Positions 27,236 to 36,046 of a DNA stretch of 64,000 nucleotides are shown here, piece after piece (within the stretch, counting starts at the first letter, position 1; each line of letters opens with the position of its first letter). A model generated the notes under the pieces. That model was not told the DNA's origin and did no database searches. It saw only the letters and a program-made list of their open reading frames with translations. The DNA comes from Vibrio agarilyticus. Lineage in GTDB: Bacteria; Pseudomonadota; Gammaproteobacteria; Enterobacterales; Vibrionaceae. Location: assembly GCF_012641465.1 (NCBI RefSeq), contig NZ_JABAIK010000006.1, positions 1-64,000 on the forward strand, read 5' to 3'. The position numbers and the translations under genes were made by a program.

Positions 27236-29269
27236 ATGCAAACAACGGCATCTCAATCTCTTGCCTTTATACAGGCCAAGACGGTATTTTGGCTTTCAAT
27301 TACTATTGGTTTCTTATTTAGCGGGTACTGGCTCGTGCGCGATCTCAACCAAGAGCAAGCCCGTGTCATTGCGCGTTATCAAACTCAAATTCAGCACAGC
27401 CAAGCGTACGCAATCGCAGCCGCAAGTCGCCACAATGAAGGTTTGGCAAAGCAATTTATCACTCAGCTGATGAGCGATGATTCGATTCTTGCAGCGACAT
27501 TAACCGATGATAGCGCTCAACTGCTTGCGCATCACAAGCGTCCTCATGCGTTTGCACCACCGCTCTACTTGTGGCTTAGCAAGCAAATTTTCCCCGACAG
27601 CAGTGAACTCAAATTTCCCTTAAATAACGCTGAAACTCCCGTTGGCGAGTTAACCATTACTGTTTGTGCCGTGACGGCCGCAAAACAATTTGTTGAGCGC
27701 AATGTGGGGCTGCTACTGAAAGATTTTCTCCACACGATGCTTTTGGCGTTCACCCTACTTGGGCTTTTTTATTGGCGACTCTCGCGCCCTATTGCATTAT
27801 TAGACAGCTGGGTGACCACGCATCAAAAAAAACGCACACCCATGCCGCTGTTGCTGCGTGACCGCCGTGACGAACTGGGCCGCTTGGCTTTTTCATTTGA
27901 CGCACTGTGTCGCGCTAGACAAACAGCAGAGAGTCGCCTAAACGCGCTGGCTTATTATGATTCGCTGACTGGGCTTGCCAATCGAAGTCGTCTATTACAG
28001 CTACTTGATGAGCGCTTAGAGCCGCTCAACGAAGCGGGTGCGTTACTGCATCTTGATATCGACCGATTTAAAACCATTAACGACTCGCTCGGTCACCCTA
28101 TTGGTGATGAGCTCATGCGCGTTATCGCTTACCGAATTAATCGTTGGCTTACCGACAGTAATGTTTGCGCTCGTATCGGAGGCGATGAATTTGCGGTATT
28201 GCTACACCGAGTCACTCTGGCACAAGCAAAAACTCACGCCCAGACTCTGCTTGATCTGATCTCTCAGCCTTACAGCATTGATAACCACCAGCTCTATTGC
28301 AGCGTCAGCATTGGTATTGCCGCATTTTCACCACAAGCGCCGAGCGCCAGTATTGATCTCTTGCGCCAAGCAGACACGGCACTAAACCGCGCTAAATTGG
28401 CGGGAAAAAATTGCTTTGCCAGCTACGAGCAAAGTATGCAAACTCAAGTAGATACCTTTCTTGAAACCGAAAAAGGGCTGCATTTGGCGTTAGCCGAACA
28501 CCAATTGGAGCTCTATTTTCAAACTCAAGTCAATGAAGCGTTTCAGCTGGTTGGCATGGAGGCGCTCGTGCGATGGCACCACCCGGAACGAGGGCTGCTT
28601 GGTCCGGATCAATTTATGCCGATTGCCGAAGAGACGGGGCAAATCCTGACCATTGGCCAGTGGATTGTTGAACGAGCTTGCCAGCAGATGGCTCGGTGGC
28701 TCGATATGGACATTTTGCCAAGTAGCTTTCAACGCTTGGCAATCAATATCAGTCCGCTGCAGTTTAATCACCGCAAGTTTGTCGACCAATTTCAAGAGGC
28801 GCTGAATAAAGCCCATCTTGACGGCCGCTGGATTGAGCTGGAAATTACTGAAAATCTGTTACTGGAAAATGTCTCCAACGCAGCTCGTAAAATGCGTCAG
28901 CTTAAACAATTTGGCGTCAGTCTCGCGATTGATGATTTCGGTACGGGCTATTCATCGCTGCGCTATCTGAAACATTTGGATCTTGATGTGCTCAAGGTCG
29001 ATCGCTCGTTTGTCACAGGGCTGCACCTCAATGACAGCGATCAGGCAATCGTCGATAGTATCATCACCACAGCAAAACGATTAAACCTAGAGATTGTTGC
29101 CGAAGGCGTTGAAGACATTTTAGAAATGAAAGCGCTCACGCAAATGGGGTGCGAACGCTTTCAAGGCTTTTTGTTTGACACACCGCAACCGGTGGAATTT
29201 ATCAATCAGCAATTAAGAAGTGGCAAAGGGCATCGCCATCAGGATGAACCCGCAATGACACACTGGTGA
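27236..29269 (+). CDS. Membrane GGDEF-EAL protein (c-di-GMP phosphodiesterase or dual enzyme)
   Basis: The 677-residue protein has a transmembrane helix near 17-34, a periplasmic sensor of about 130 residues, a second helix near 165-182 and a HAMP-like linker (RRDELGRLAFSFDAL). A GGDEF domain follows with RIGGDEF intact at about 313-319, but no RxxD inhibitory site five residues before it. The EAL domain has EALVRWHHP from 442 and the downstream ELEITEN, DDFGTGYSSL and EGVED motifs, so phosphodiesterase activity is likely. Position next to prfC matches V. cholerae VC0658. The sensed signal is unknown. Confidence 0.92.
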   Translation: MQTTASQSLAFIQAKTVFWLSITIGFLFSGYWLVRDLNQEQARVIARYQTQIQHSQAYAIAAASRHNEGLAKQFITQLMSDDSILAATLTDDSAQLLAHHKRPHAFAPPLYLWLSKQIFPDSSELKFPLNNAETPVGELTITVCAVTAAKQFVERNVGLLLKDFLHTMLLAFTLLGLFYWRLSRPIALLDSWVTTHQKKRTPMPLLLRDRRDELGRLAFSFDALCRARQTAESRLNALAYYDSLTGLANRSRLLQLLDERLEPLNEAGALLHLDIDRFKTINDSLGHPIGDELMRVIAYRINRWLTDSNVCARIGGDEFAVLLHRVTLAQAKTHAQTLLDLISQPYSIDNHQLYCSVSIGIAAFSPQAPSASIDLLRQADTALNRAKLAGKNCFASYEQSMQTQVDTFLETEKGLHLALAEHQLELYFQTQVNEAFQLVGMEALVRWHHPERGLLGPDQFMPIAEETGQILTIGQWIVERACQQMARWLDMDILPSSFQRLAINISPLQFNHRKFVDQFQEALNKAHLDGRWIELEITENLLLENVSNAARKMRQLKQFGVSLAIDDFGTGYSSLRYLKHLDLDVLKVDRSFVTGLHLNDSDQAIVDSIITTAKRLNLEIVAEGVEDILEMKALTQMGCERFQGFLFDTPQPVEFINQQLRSGKGHRHQDEPAMTHW

Positions 29270-29276
29270 TCTCACG

Positions 29277-29738
29277 TTAAGCGAAGCTAAAAAACATCAT
29301 GCTCATGATGATGGCATCTTCTTTGCCATTTGAGGTTGGGTAATAGCCACGACGACGGTCGATTTCATTGAAGCCAGCCTGTTGGTATAAGGCAATTGCC
29401 GTATGGTTACTTTCGCGCACTTCAAGCCAAGCGCTCTCGGCACTGGCGGCATCACATTGCTCAATGAATCCGGTTAAAAGCCGTTGACCAAAGCCCTGAC
29501 CTTGCGCCTTAGGTGCCACCGCTAAATTAAGCAATGTCACTTCGCCGACGATGTTTTGAGCATAAAAATAGCCCACCACCTCATCTTGTACAGTTAACAC
29601 ATGGTGACACGCCCCACGGCCGTTCAAATCGCGTAAGAGGCTTTCAGCCCATGGGTGAGAATGGGCTGCGCGCTCAATCTCAATCACGGCATCAAGATGC
29701 TGCGCCATCATAGGCTCAAGCTTTACATTAGAATTCAT
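29277..29738 (-). CDS. rimI: Ribosomal protein S18-alanine N-acetyltransferase RimI
   Basis: RimI acetylates the N-terminal alanine of ribosomal protein S18. The GNAT acetyl-CoA loop is intact in VAPKAQGQGFGQRLL, followed by the WLEVRESNHTAIALYQQAGF core. Length (153 aa) is normal. It follows holD by 62 bp, the holD-rimI order of E. coli. Confidence 0.93.
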   Translation of the reverse strand: MNSNVKLEPMMAQHLDAVIEIERAAHSHPWAESLLRDLNGRGACHHVLTVQDEVVGYFYAQNIVGEVTLLNLAVAPKAQGQGFGQRLLTGFIEQCDAASAESAWLEVRESNHTAIALYQQAGFNEIDRRRGYYPTSNGKEDAIIMSMMFFSFA

Positions 29739-29800
29739 AGATAACCTTAGCTTTGGCGCCCTTTAAACGGGAGCGCCTAACGTTGCCAAACTGAATGTCA

Positions 29801-30223
29801 TTACGCATTACCGGCTTGAGCCGATTGAATTTGCTGCCAAAGATCTCGGCGATGTTGCGTGTGGCCATCAATGTCTGACAAGCGAGGTGATGTAAGCACC
29901 CACCTTTCACGTTCGGTATCCAAACCTTGCGCAGAGCATCCTGCAAACCACAGCCATTGTAATGCTGAGCTTGGTTCCACTTGCGTCCACTGTTCTGGTG
30001 TCACCCACTGGGCCTGACTGAGCGTTAAATGCATCGCTTTGAGTACTCGCTCAAACAAACTCACTTCAGCGTCATTTGGCGCGACTGGAGTAACGAGCAG
30101 TAATTGGCAATCATGACTTAGCGTGATGGATGGGGGTTGATAACCAGCAAGCCGTTCTGGGTGCGCCAGCACATATTGATCGATACCCATTTCGCGCAAG
30201 TAGATAGCAGATACGGGAGACAT
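29801..30223 (-). CDS. holD: DNA polymerase III psi subunit HolD
   Basis: Psi links the clamp loader to SSB through chi. The 140-residue protein has the family features: MGIDQYVLAHPERL at the N-terminus, then a fold with LLLVTP and the WLWFAGC segment. Position directly upstream of rimI supports the call, as HolD is poorly conserved in sequence. Confidence 0.88.
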   Translation of the reverse strand: MSPVSAIYLREMGIDQYVLAHPERLAGYQPPSITLSHDCQLLLVTPVAPNDAEVSLFERVLKAMHLTLSQAQWVTPEQWTQVEPSSALQWLWFAGCSAQGLDTERERWVLTSPRLSDIDGHTQHRRDLWQQIQSAQAGNA

Positions 30224-30301
30224 GGCACACTCTCATCTCGGTCGTTTCAAATTGGGGCGATACTAACAGCGATACTGGCCGAACACCAGATATCGCTTAA
30301 G

Positions 30302-30883
30302 CTAAAACGTATCCTGTTGAAAAGCCAGTTCACCGTGTACCGCATCAAATCCACTGGTTTGCAGCGGCAGCAAATAAACTGGTTCGAAGCCATGTTGCCA
30401 GGTCACATTCACGTTCGCCGTACTTGCTGGCACCATGCCAAGCGAAGTCAATAACGCATCCTCACCTTGGGCAACGCAGACGGGATAACCTAATTCTGCC
30501 AGCATCTCGATGCCTTGCTGAGCCAAGTCTTGCGCAACTTGAGTGCAAAATTGCGGTTCAGCTTTCTCGTGCTGATGCGTTGCTTCTGGTTGCTCATCAA
30601 ACAGATCAAGGCTGTCGCATTCCATCGCTAGATTGACAGTAAGTTGCGCCAATCCTTGCCAATAGGACTCTTCACCATTAATTAAAATCGGGCTAAACAG
30701 CGCATGCCCGACCAATACACCATCATCGCGGCAGGCGACCAAAGATAGTGTAGCCAGTCCATTCTCACGTAACCTCGCGACCGTATCAGCGCGAGAGCCG
30801 GTTGTTTGAGTGGCATTATCAACTGAGCGCAATAGACGCTCAATCACCCGTAGATCTGCGGGCGCTTCAGTTCGAATAAGCAT
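30302..30883 (-). CDS. yhbS: YhbS-like GNAT-fold protein lacking the acetyl-CoA loop
   Basis: The N-terminus (MLIRTEAPADLRVIERLL ... GHALFSPILINGEE) aligns by eye with E. coli YhbS, and it lies after ubiT as yhbS lies after yhbT. In YhbS the next part is VGMAPLAV followed by the acetyl-CoA loop KYRGQGLA. Here that position reads QGLAQLTVNLAMECDSLDLFDEQ and continues with an acidic, His-rich stretch (to about residue 111) before AQQGIEMLAELGYPV resumes the fold. The Q/R-x-x-G-x-G/A loop is therefore missing. It overlaps ubiT by 17 bp, so they are translationally linked. It may be a non-catalytic or redirected GNAT protein. Length is 193 aa against about 167 for YhbS. Confidence 0.75.
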   Translation of the reverse strand: MLIRTEAPADLRVIERLLRSVDNATQTTGSRADTVARLRENGLATLSLVACRDDGVLVGHALFSPILINGEESYWQGLAQLTVNLAMECDSLDLFDEQPEATHQHEKAEPQFCTQVAQDLAQQGIEMLAELGYPVCVAQGEDALLTSLGMVPASTANVNVTWQHGFEPVYLLPLQTSGFDAVHGELAFQQDTF

Positions 30884-31397
30884 GAGAACGACTCGTCACG
30901 GTTTCAGGTTGAACACCAAGATGAACAAATTGCGCAAGTTGATTTAAAGCCACTTGCATTGGTTTTGGCAGCTGAGTCAAATCAACACTGTCCATCAAGT
31001 TCTTAATTTCCAATCCAAGCTCAGTATCTCCCTCAATTTGCAAGCGACGCTGGAAAAACAGCGTATCGGGATCTTCTTTACGGCCAGCAATGAGCACCAT
31101 GTCATTCAGCGTGCCGGAAAAACTCACATCTTCAGACTGAGGCTCATCAGCCACCACCAATTGTTCATTTTGGTAACTAATATACCAGCAAAGATTGAGA
31201 TCTTTTATTTCAACTTTCAACCACTTATCTTCTAGAAACTCGAAGTCACCGTCTTCTAACGCCTCTTTAAAGACCAGCTGTAATCCTTCAAGTAGAGCTC
31301 GCTTTTGTAAACGATGAGGCAAAAGCTGGACTGGAGATCTCAAAATTGAAGCAGCATTTTGAACCAGTTGACGACGAATCTTGTTTAACACGCTCAT
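30867..31397 (-). CDS. ubiT: UbiT, SCP2-domain factor of O2-independent ubiquinone biosynthesis
   Basis: UbiT (formerly YhbT) works with UbiU and UbiV to make ubiquinone without oxygen and is thought to bind the lipid intermediates. The SCP2 (sterol carrier-like) domain covers about 40-140, with the conserved VSFSGTLNDMVLIAGRKEDPDTLFFQRRLQIEGDTELGLEIKN block. Length (176 aa) matches E. coli. The partner genes ubiU and ubiV are 2.7 kb away on the other strand, beyond rocS. Confidence 0.93.
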   Translation of the reverse strand: MSVLNKIRRQLVQNAASILRSPVQLLPHRLQKRALLEGLQLVFKEALEDGDFEFLEDKWLKVEIKDLNLCWYISYQNEQLVVADEPQSEDVSFSGTLNDMVLIAGRKEDPDTLFFQRRLQIEGDTELGLEIKNLMDSVDLTQLPKPMQVALNQLAQFVHLGVQPETVTSRSHAYSN

Positions 31398-31692
31398 TTT
31401 CCGTTATTTTGTCATATGGATGATCATCTTAGTGGATAGAATATGGCTTGTTTATGTCGTGCATCAATAAAGCATAACATGAACGGTCACCTTTCCACGG
31501 TGTCATACATCGAGTGAGATGTGCCAGTGTGAGTCAAATAAAAATTCGCTACGAACCTAGCTGACCAAGCTGCGACAAGAAGACTCACTCGATTGCCAAT
31601 GCAGAGTAATACCATTGCCATCGTAGGGCAATAACGTCATTTCTTTGACCTGTGATGAAATATTGGCGCTATTTTGTTGATAAATACTTTAA
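31398..31692. other. Region upstream of ubiT
   Basis: About 295 bp without a gene. I looked for an FNR box like the one before ubiU and found none with correct spacing. Confidence 0.4.
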
Positions 31693-31875
31693 CTACCTGA
31701 TATAGGACGTTATAGTAATTTTGTTCCTACCCAGACGGACCACCAATTCGTCGTTGAACACACCCACGCTATGGATTCGCGTGGCAAAGCGCATCAGGGC
31801 CTCTGCATGGACGCCATCGCGCAGTGTGACAAAAAAGGGTAAGCAATCTTTTCCAAATCGGAGTTGAATGGTCAT
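31693..31875 (-). CDS. Small hypothetical protein (60 aa)
   Basis: The reading frame from ATG 31875 encodes a 60-residue protein starting MTIQLRFGKDCLPFFVTLRDG and ending KITITSYIR. It has balanced, beta-strand-like composition and no low-complexity bias. It would be divergent from rocS, with start codons 25 bp apart. The ribosome binding site is weak (AAGAG directly before the ATG). I recall a small hypothetical gene near this place in V. cholerae but cannot confirm identity. It may be spurious. Confidence 0.4.
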   Translation of the reverse strand: MTIQLRFGKDCLPFFVTLRDGVHAEALMRFATRIHSVGVFNDELVVRLGRNKITITSYIR

Positions 31876-31899
31876 GCTCTTAGGAGATGGTAGTCCCTG

Positions 31900-33942
31900 A
31901 TGCCTACTCAGCAATTACATCATTGGTTTTCCAAGCTGACAGCCCATAGCCCGTTTTTCTTTGCGGTGCTTGATGCAAAGCACCATTATTGCATGGTCAA
32001 CGAACGCTACAGTGAGCTTTCTGGTATTGCCTGTTCAGAATTGGTCGGGATGAATGATGCTCACGCATTAGGCGCTCATGTATACAACCAGCTTGCGCCC
32101 TACTATACCCAAGCGTTTACAGGCCGCTCTGTTGAAGCCGAAGTGATACTTGAGGGTGGCCAATTGAACACCACTCTCTATTTTTGCGCGTCACCGCTAA
32201 AACACAATGCCGACGGTAATGTGGAACAAATCGTGTTTCATGCGGTTGATATGTCAGAAAAACATATCTTACTGCGTTCACTTGAAGAGTCAGAAATCAA
32301 ATTTAATCGGCTGAGCCAGCTGTTACCCGATGGGTTACTGCTCATCGAAGATGATGCCATTCTCTCGGCAAATCCGGCTGCCGCAAAAATATTGGGATTT
32401 CAGAGTGGCGGTGAGCTACTTGGAGAAACGCTGTCCAGCTTATTGGTTGCAGATAAACCCAATTTACACTACCGTCAACGCTTGTCTGAACAGCTATCCC
32501 AAGACGCTCTGTACTGCACCACTAGCGAACGTTGTCAGCGCGACACTCGAGTGCAGCTCTTTGCTGAGCAAGCAACAACTTATGGTCGCACCACTCAGCT
32601 TGTTTTGCTGCAAGCGTTAAACGCCACCGACAACGCGGTATCAGACAATGACAATAAGGCCAAAATCGATCCGTTAACCAACCTATACAACCGCTGCGGT
32701 TTTACAGAACGACTGGAGCAGTTCATTGAAGAAAATACGCCACTGGTTTTGCTGTATCTTGACATTGATAACTTCAAAAACATCAATGACTCTCTAGGGC
32801 ACCACGTTGGCGATCGCGTGATCAAAGAGGTCGCGAAACGCCTTAAGCGCTTACTTCCTATTCAAGCGGTTATCGGCCATCTTGGTGGCGATGAATTTGG
32901 GATTGTACTGCCACAACCTGAGCACAAACGCATTCCTGAAGTGATGGCGGATCGCATCATCTCTTTGGTCAATCAACCTTTTGATTTGCAGCACTTTAGC
33001 AAACGCCTTGCCTGTTCTATGGGCTGCGTGATTTACCCTGATGATGCACAAGATGCGCGTCTTTTGTTGCAAAATGCCGATACGGCAATGTATGAGGCCA
33101 AAGAGCGTGGCCGTAATCGTATGATCCGCTTTGATGATCAAATGAACAAAGAAGCGCGAATGCGTTTATGGCTGGAAATTGAATTACAAAAAGCGTTAGC
33201 CCAAAACAGCCTTGATGTATGGTACCAACCCAAAGTCAATGCTCGTGACTTTAGCATCAATGGTGCCGAAGCGCTGGTGCGTTGGAAACACCCCGTTGAA
33301 GGTTATATTAGCCCAGCGGCTTTCATACCGGTTGCCGAGCGAGCTGGCCTCATTGAACATCTCGGCCGTGTGGTCATGCGCGAAGTGTTCAACACCGTCA
33401 AACGCTGGAAGCTGCAAGGGATCTTACCGGGTCGTGTGGCTATCAACCTATCGCCTGAGCAATTTGGTAATCCTCAGCTCATTGATTATATGGAAAAGTT
33501 ACTCCATACCACCAAATTAGACCCAAGCTGCATCACCTTTGAGCTAACCGAAAGTGCGGTGATGAGTAATAGCGAACATACCATTCAGATGCTCAAAGCG
33601 ATTAAAAAACTCGGTTTTCATTTATCGATAGATGACTTTGGTACTGGCTACTCTTCGCTCGCTTACTTAGCTCGTTTTCCGATTGATGAATTGAAAATTG
33701 ATCGCGCATTTATTAATGAAATCGATACACTTCCTAAACAAGTGACGGTCATTGAAAATATCATCAATTTGGGGAAATCGCTTGATCTTAACGTGGTGGC
33801 GGAAGGGGTTGAAACTCAGCAGCAAGCAGCGCTGCTGTCTAATTTGAAGTGTCACTCAATTCAAGGGTTTCACTTTCATAGGCCGCAACCCAAACACGAA
33901 GTTGAGGCACTTTTTGCCATGAATCGTCGCCACAAACATTGA
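31900..33942 (+). CDS. rocS: RocS-like PAS-GGDEF-EAL protein
   Basis: This cytoplasmic protein of 680 aa makes or breaks c-di-GMP. Residues 10-130 are a PAS-like domain, and a second PAS-like region covers about 135-230. The GGDEF domain has LGGDEFG at about 328-334 with no upstream RxxD. The EAL domain has EALVRWKHP from 457, ELTESAVM, DDFGTGYSSL and EGVET, all intact. Neighbours ubiT, ubiU and ubiV match V. cholerae rocS (VC0653), which affects rugosity, biofilm and motility. A GGAGA site 12 bases before the ATG is a long spacing. Confidence 0.85.
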   Translation: MPTQQLHHWFSKLTAHSPFFFAVLDAKHHYCMVNERYSELSGIACSELVGMNDAHALGAHVYNQLAPYYTQAFTGRSVEAEVILEGGQLNTTLYFCASPLKHNADGNVEQIVFHAVDMSEKHILLRSLEESEIKFNRLSQLLPDGLLLIEDDAILSANPAAAKILGFQSGGELLGETLSSLLVADKPNLHYRQRLSEQLSQDALYCTTSERCQRDTRVQLFAEQATTYGRTTQLVLLQALNATDNAVSDNDNKAKIDPLTNLYNRCGFTERLEQFIEENTPLVLLYLDIDNFKNINDSLGHHVGDRVIKEVAKRLKRLLPIQAVIGHLGGDEFGIVLPQPEHKRIPEVMADRIISLVNQPFDLQHFSKRLACSMGCVIYPDDAQDARLLLQNADTAMYEAKERGRNRMIRFDDQMNKEARMRLWLEIELQKALAQNSLDVWYQPKVNARDFSINGAEALVRWKHPVEGYISPAAFIPVAERAGLIEHLGRVVMREVFNTVKRWKLQGILPGRVAINLSPEQFGNPQLIDYMEKLLHTTKLDPSCITFELTESAVMSNSEHTIQMLKAIKKLGFHLSIDDFGTGYSSLAYLARFPIDELKIDRAFINEIDTLPKQVTVIENIINLGKSLDLNVVAEGVETQQQAALLSNLKCHSIQGFHFHRPQPKHEVEALFAMNRRHKH

Positions 33943-33991
33943 GCAAATTATCAGCACATTAACGCAAAACTAACAATTTATTGGGTCAAAC

Positions 33992-34005
33992 CTAATTTAT
34001 ATCAA
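33992..34005 (+). promoter_or_regulatory. Candidate FNR box at about -41.5 of ubiU
   Basis: CTAAT-TTAT-ATCAA matches the FNR consensus TTGAT-N4-ATCAA at 8 of 10 bases, with a perfect right half. A -10-like CATAAA at 34026-34031 puts the start near 34039, so the box centres close to -41.5, the classical class II FNR position. The ubiUV genes are known to be used anaerobically, which fits. Confidence 0.55.
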
Positions 34006-34068
34006 GTTCGTTATTCATAATTCTTCATAAAATGCGACCATGATTTTTTGCGTTAGAACACTGAGTAT

Positions 34069-35082
34069 ATGGAACTCCTTTGTCCTGCGGGCAACCTACC
34101 TGCGCTCAAAACCGCTATCGATTGTGGTGCCGATGCGGTTTACATCGGTTTTAAAGACGACACCAATGCGCGCCACTTTGCTGGGCTTAATTTTACCGAT
34201 AAAAAGCTCGATAAAGCCGTACAGTATGTGCATGACAATGGTAAAAAGATCCACGTTGCGCTTAACACTTTTGCGCACCCCAATGGATTTGAGCGTTGGA
34301 CACGTGCGGTTGATTGTGCTGCCGACCTTGGCGTCGATGCGCTGATCATCGCAGACATCGCAGTGCTTGAATATGCCGCGCGTCGATACCCTGAAATGGA
34401 ATTGCACCTTTCGGTACAAGCCTCTGCCACTAACGTCGCCGCTATTGAGTTTTATCACCAAAACTTCAATGTCAAACGTGTGGTTTTGCCTCGCGTGCTT
34501 TCCATTCATCAAGTCAAACAGCTATCGCGTAATATTCCACCCAGTGTGGAACTTGAAGTATTTGCCTTTGGCAGCTTGTGCATCATGTCAGAAGGTCGCT
34601 GTTACCTTTCCTCTTACCTCACAGGCGAGTCGCCAAATACGGTGGGCGCTTGCTCTCCGGCCAAGTATGTGCGCTGGCAAGACACCGAACACGGGCTTGA
34701 ATCACGCCTTAATGATATTTTGATTGACCGTTATGGCCCAGGCGAAAATGCCGGTTACCCGACGTTGTGCAAAGGCCGCTTTGACGCTCAAATAGACGGG
34801 CAAGCAAAGCGTTATCATGCGCTTGAAGAACCGACCAGTCTGAACACCCTATCAATGCTTCCTGAGCTGTTTGCTGCAAATGTGGCATCGGTGAAAATTG
34901 AAGGTCGCCAACGCAGCCCAGCCTATGTTGAGCAAGTAACGCGTACGTGGCGCGCAGCCATCGATCGCTACCTTGCCAATCCTGAGGCCTATCAGGTTGA
35001 AGAAGCTTGGAATGCGGCACTGGCAAATGTTTCAGAAGGCACTCAAACCACCTTAGGTGCTTATCATCGCAAATGGCAATAA
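34069..35082 (+). CDS. ubiU: UbiU, peptidase U32-family Fe-S protein for O2-independent ubiquinone hydroxylation
   Basis: UbiU (YhbU) forms a complex with UbiV that hydroxylates the ubiquinone ring without oxygen. Despite the U32 peptidase label it is not thought to act as a protease. Four cysteines expected to bind the 4Fe-4S cluster are present: C171 and C178 in SLCIMSEGRC, C195 in GACSP and C234 in TLCKGRF. Length (337 aa) is normal. It is followed 17 bp later by ubiV, so the two form an operon. Confidence 0.95.
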   Translation: MELLCPAGNLPALKTAIDCGADAVYIGFKDDTNARHFAGLNFTDKKLDKAVQYVHDNGKKIHVALNTFAHPNGFERWTRAVDCAADLGVDALIIADIAVLEYAARRYPEMELHLSVQASATNVAAIEFYHQNFNVKRVVLPRVLSIHQVKQLSRNIPPSVELEVFAFGSLCIMSEGRCYLSSYLTGESPNTVGACSPAKYVRWQDTEHGLESRLNDILIDRYGPGENAGYPTLCKGRFDAQIDGQAKRYHALEEPTSLNTLSMLPELFAANVASVKIEGRQRSPAYVEQVTRTWRAAIDRYLANPEAYQVEEAWNAALANVSEGTQTTLGAYHRKWQ

Positions 35083-35099
35083 CCGCGTAGGAGAACGAC

Positions 35100-35975
35100 A
35101 TGAAATACGCTCTTGGCCCACTGCTCTATTTTTGGCCCAAAACCGAAGTCGAAAGCTTCTACCAACAAGCCGCAACGAGCTCTGCTGACATCATTTATTT
35201 AGGCGAATCGGTTTGCTCAAAGCGCCGTGAGCTGAAACCCGGTGATTGGTTTGAGTTGGCTCGCACACTTAATCAAGCCGGAAAACAAGTCGTTCTCTCG
35301 ACTATGGCTCTGCTTGAGGCGCCGAGTGAAGTGACTGTAATGAAGAAATACATTGATAACGGTGACTTTATTATCGAAGCCAATGATGTCTCAGCCATTC
35401 AATTAGCCTCTGAAAAGGGTGTGCCTTTTGTGGTCGGCCCTGCGGTCAATACCTATAACGCGCACACATTAGCGCTGTTCTTAAAGCAAGGAATGACGCG
35501 CTGGTGCATGCCTGTCGAGCTCTCACGTGAGTGGCTGGTCAATGTCCTAGGTCAATGTGAGGATTTGGGCATTCGCGGCCAGTTTGATGTCGAAGTGTTC
35601 AGTCATGGTTATCTTCCTTTGGCCTATTCAGCGCGCTGCTTTACCGCTCGTGCAGAAAACCGAGCCAAAGATGAGTGTGAAACTTGCTGTGTTAAATATC
35701 CGACGGGCTTGCAAGTGCATAGCCAAGAAGGCCAAGCGGTGTTTAATTTAAATGGCATTCAAACGCAATCAGGTTACTGCTATAACCTGATTAATGATCT
35801 GCCTCAGATGCATGAGCTGGTTGATGTGGTGCGCCTAAGCCCACTTGGTGTGGATACACTACAGCACCTCGATCGTTTCCGTGCGAACGAGCAAGGGGAA
35901 AGACCCGAGCCACTAACGTCTCATCAGTGCAACGGCTATTGGCACCAATTAGCCGGGCTCAATGTGGTGAGCTAG
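35100..35975 (+). CDS. ubiV: UbiV, partner Fe-S protein of UbiU
   Basis: UbiV (YhbV) is the second half of the O2-independent hydroxylase. The expected cluster cysteines are visible: C39 in ESVCSKR, C180 in SARC, and C193 with C196/C197 in ECETCC. Length (291 aa) matches E. coli. It lies directly behind ubiU with a good AGGAGA ribosome binding site and ends before a bidirectional terminator. Confidence 0.95.
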   Translation: MKYALGPLLYFWPKTEVESFYQQAATSSADIIYLGESVCSKRRELKPGDWFELARTLNQAGKQVVLSTMALLEAPSEVTVMKKYIDNGDFIIEANDVSAIQLASEKGVPFVVGPAVNTYNAHTLALFLKQGMTRWCMPVELSREWLVNVLGQCEDLGIRGQFDVEVFSHGYLPLAYSARCFTARAENRAKDECETCCVKYPTGLQVHSQEGQAVFNLNGIQTQSGYCYNLINDLPQMHELVDVVRLSPLGVDTLQHLDRFRANEQGERPEPLTSHQCNGYWHQLAGLNVVS

Positions 35976-36000
35976 TTCACTACAATACAAAGACGAATAG

Positions 36001-36034
36001 AAAGATGGCCAGTGTTATCACACTGGCCATCTTT
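36001..36034. terminator. Bidirectional terminator between ubiV and the MATE gene
   Basis: AAAGATGGCCAGTG and CACTGGCCATCTTT form a perfect 14-bp stem with a six-base loop and T/A runs outside. The flanking genes converge. Confidence 0.93.
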
Positions 36035-36046
36035 TTGAACAATAAC

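Noticed and set aside
28140-28200. RxxD product-inhibition site in the GGDEF domain of the protein at 27236
   Set aside because: Counting back from GGDEF, the Asp position is Asn and no Arg is at the matching place, so the site is absent.
34096-34512. 138-residue minus-strand frame opposite ubiU
   Set aside because: It is a shadow of the ubiU coding sequence, where codon structure and Fe-S cysteines support the plus strand.
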